From: Chryseobacterium sp. 18061
GTDB taxonomy: Bacteria; Pseudomonadota; Gammaproteobacteria; Enterobacterales; Enterobacteriaceae
DNA length: 64,000 nucleotides
Assembly: GCA_902706205.1 (NCBI GenBank)
Contig: CACSKA010000007.1
Coordinates: 248,001-312,000, forward strand
Direction: 5' to 3'
Positions 63,867-64,000 of this stretch are shown one piece after another. Position numbers and translations under genes: made by a program. Position 1 is the stretch's first letter, and every line of letters begins with the position of its first letter. The notes under the pieces were generated by a model. It searched no databases. It saw only the letters and a program-made list of their open reading frames with translations, and was not told where the DNA came from.

Positions 63867-64000
63867 TATACCTGCCCTAAAGATTTCGGGTTAGGGCAAG
63901 GCGGTGATTGAACGAATTCCCAGGAGCTTACTTGAGTAAGTGACTGGGATGAGTGAAGAAGCTCAACGCTGCCATAACCCGAAAGATGACGGGCAATGCC
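63867..64000. repeat. ERIC element downstream of malG (runs to window end)
   Basis: Starts TTATACCTGCCC and has the canonical core GAATTCCCAGGAGCTTACTT-GAGTAAGTGACTGGGATGAG; the closing GACGGGCAATGCC reaches base 64000, so the true end may be just outside. Confidence 0.92.

Overview
The window is a chromosomal segment of a gammaproteobacterium of the family Enterobacteriaceae, close to Enterobacter/Lelliottia/Citrobacter-type genomes. The support is near-complete protein-level similarity and gene-order agreement with the E. coli 92-93 min region (acs-yjcH-actP, yjcE, ghxP, soxR/soxS, pdeC, yjcB, ssb/uvrA, yjbR, aphA, tyrB, alr, dnaB, qorA, pspG, dusA, zur, yjbJ, dinF-lexA, dgkA/plsB, ubiA-ubiC, malM-lamB-malK/malE-malF-malG). 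It also carries typical enterobacterial dispersed repeats, with five ERIC-like elements. The genus cannot be fixed from sequence reading alone.

Region 1 (1-9,672) is an accessory sugar module. It holds a ribose-type ABC importer (ATPase, permease, periplasmic binding protein), a D-lyxose-type cupin isomerase, a class II ketose-phosphate aldolase and a PfkB kinase. It is bracketed by a TorS-like hybrid histidine kinase (cut by the left window edge) and an OmpR/TorR-type response regulator, both on the opposite strand. The inferred route is uptake, aldose-ketose isomerisation, phosphorylation and aldol cleavage to triose-level products. The divergent control region between kinase gene and transporter contains a 77-bp tandem repeat.

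Region 2 (9,673-14,874) has the selenoprotein gene fdhF (in-frame UGA, SECIS hairpin, sigma-54 promoter) and, downstream, a secreted GH18 chitinase of visibly lower GC.

Region 3 (14,875-23,716) is acetate and cell-wall metabolism: acs-yjcH-actP, a CidA/CidB-LysR set, and murQ-murP (MurNAc recycling) with palindromic operators but no adjacent murR.

Region 4 (23,717-34,333) has an unrecognised lipoprotein pair, the antiporter yjcE, purine permease ghxP, a glutathione transferase, the sRNA gene sraL opposite the soxR 3' end, the redox regulators soxR/soxS, and two c-di-GMP enzymes (pdeC and a GGDEF protein), then yjcB.

Region 5 (34,363-55,852) is core housekeeping and SOS: ssb/uvrA, lexA-dinF, dnaB, alr, tyrB, dusA, zur, plsB, ubiCA. 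A TraF-like outer-membrane protein and a cupin protein lie between dusA and zur.

Region 6 (56,041-64,000) is the maltose regulon, with divergent malK-lamB-malM and malE-malF-malG around a control region containing MalT-like boxes and a CRP site. No rRNA, tRNA, CRISPR array, insertion sequence or prophage was seen.
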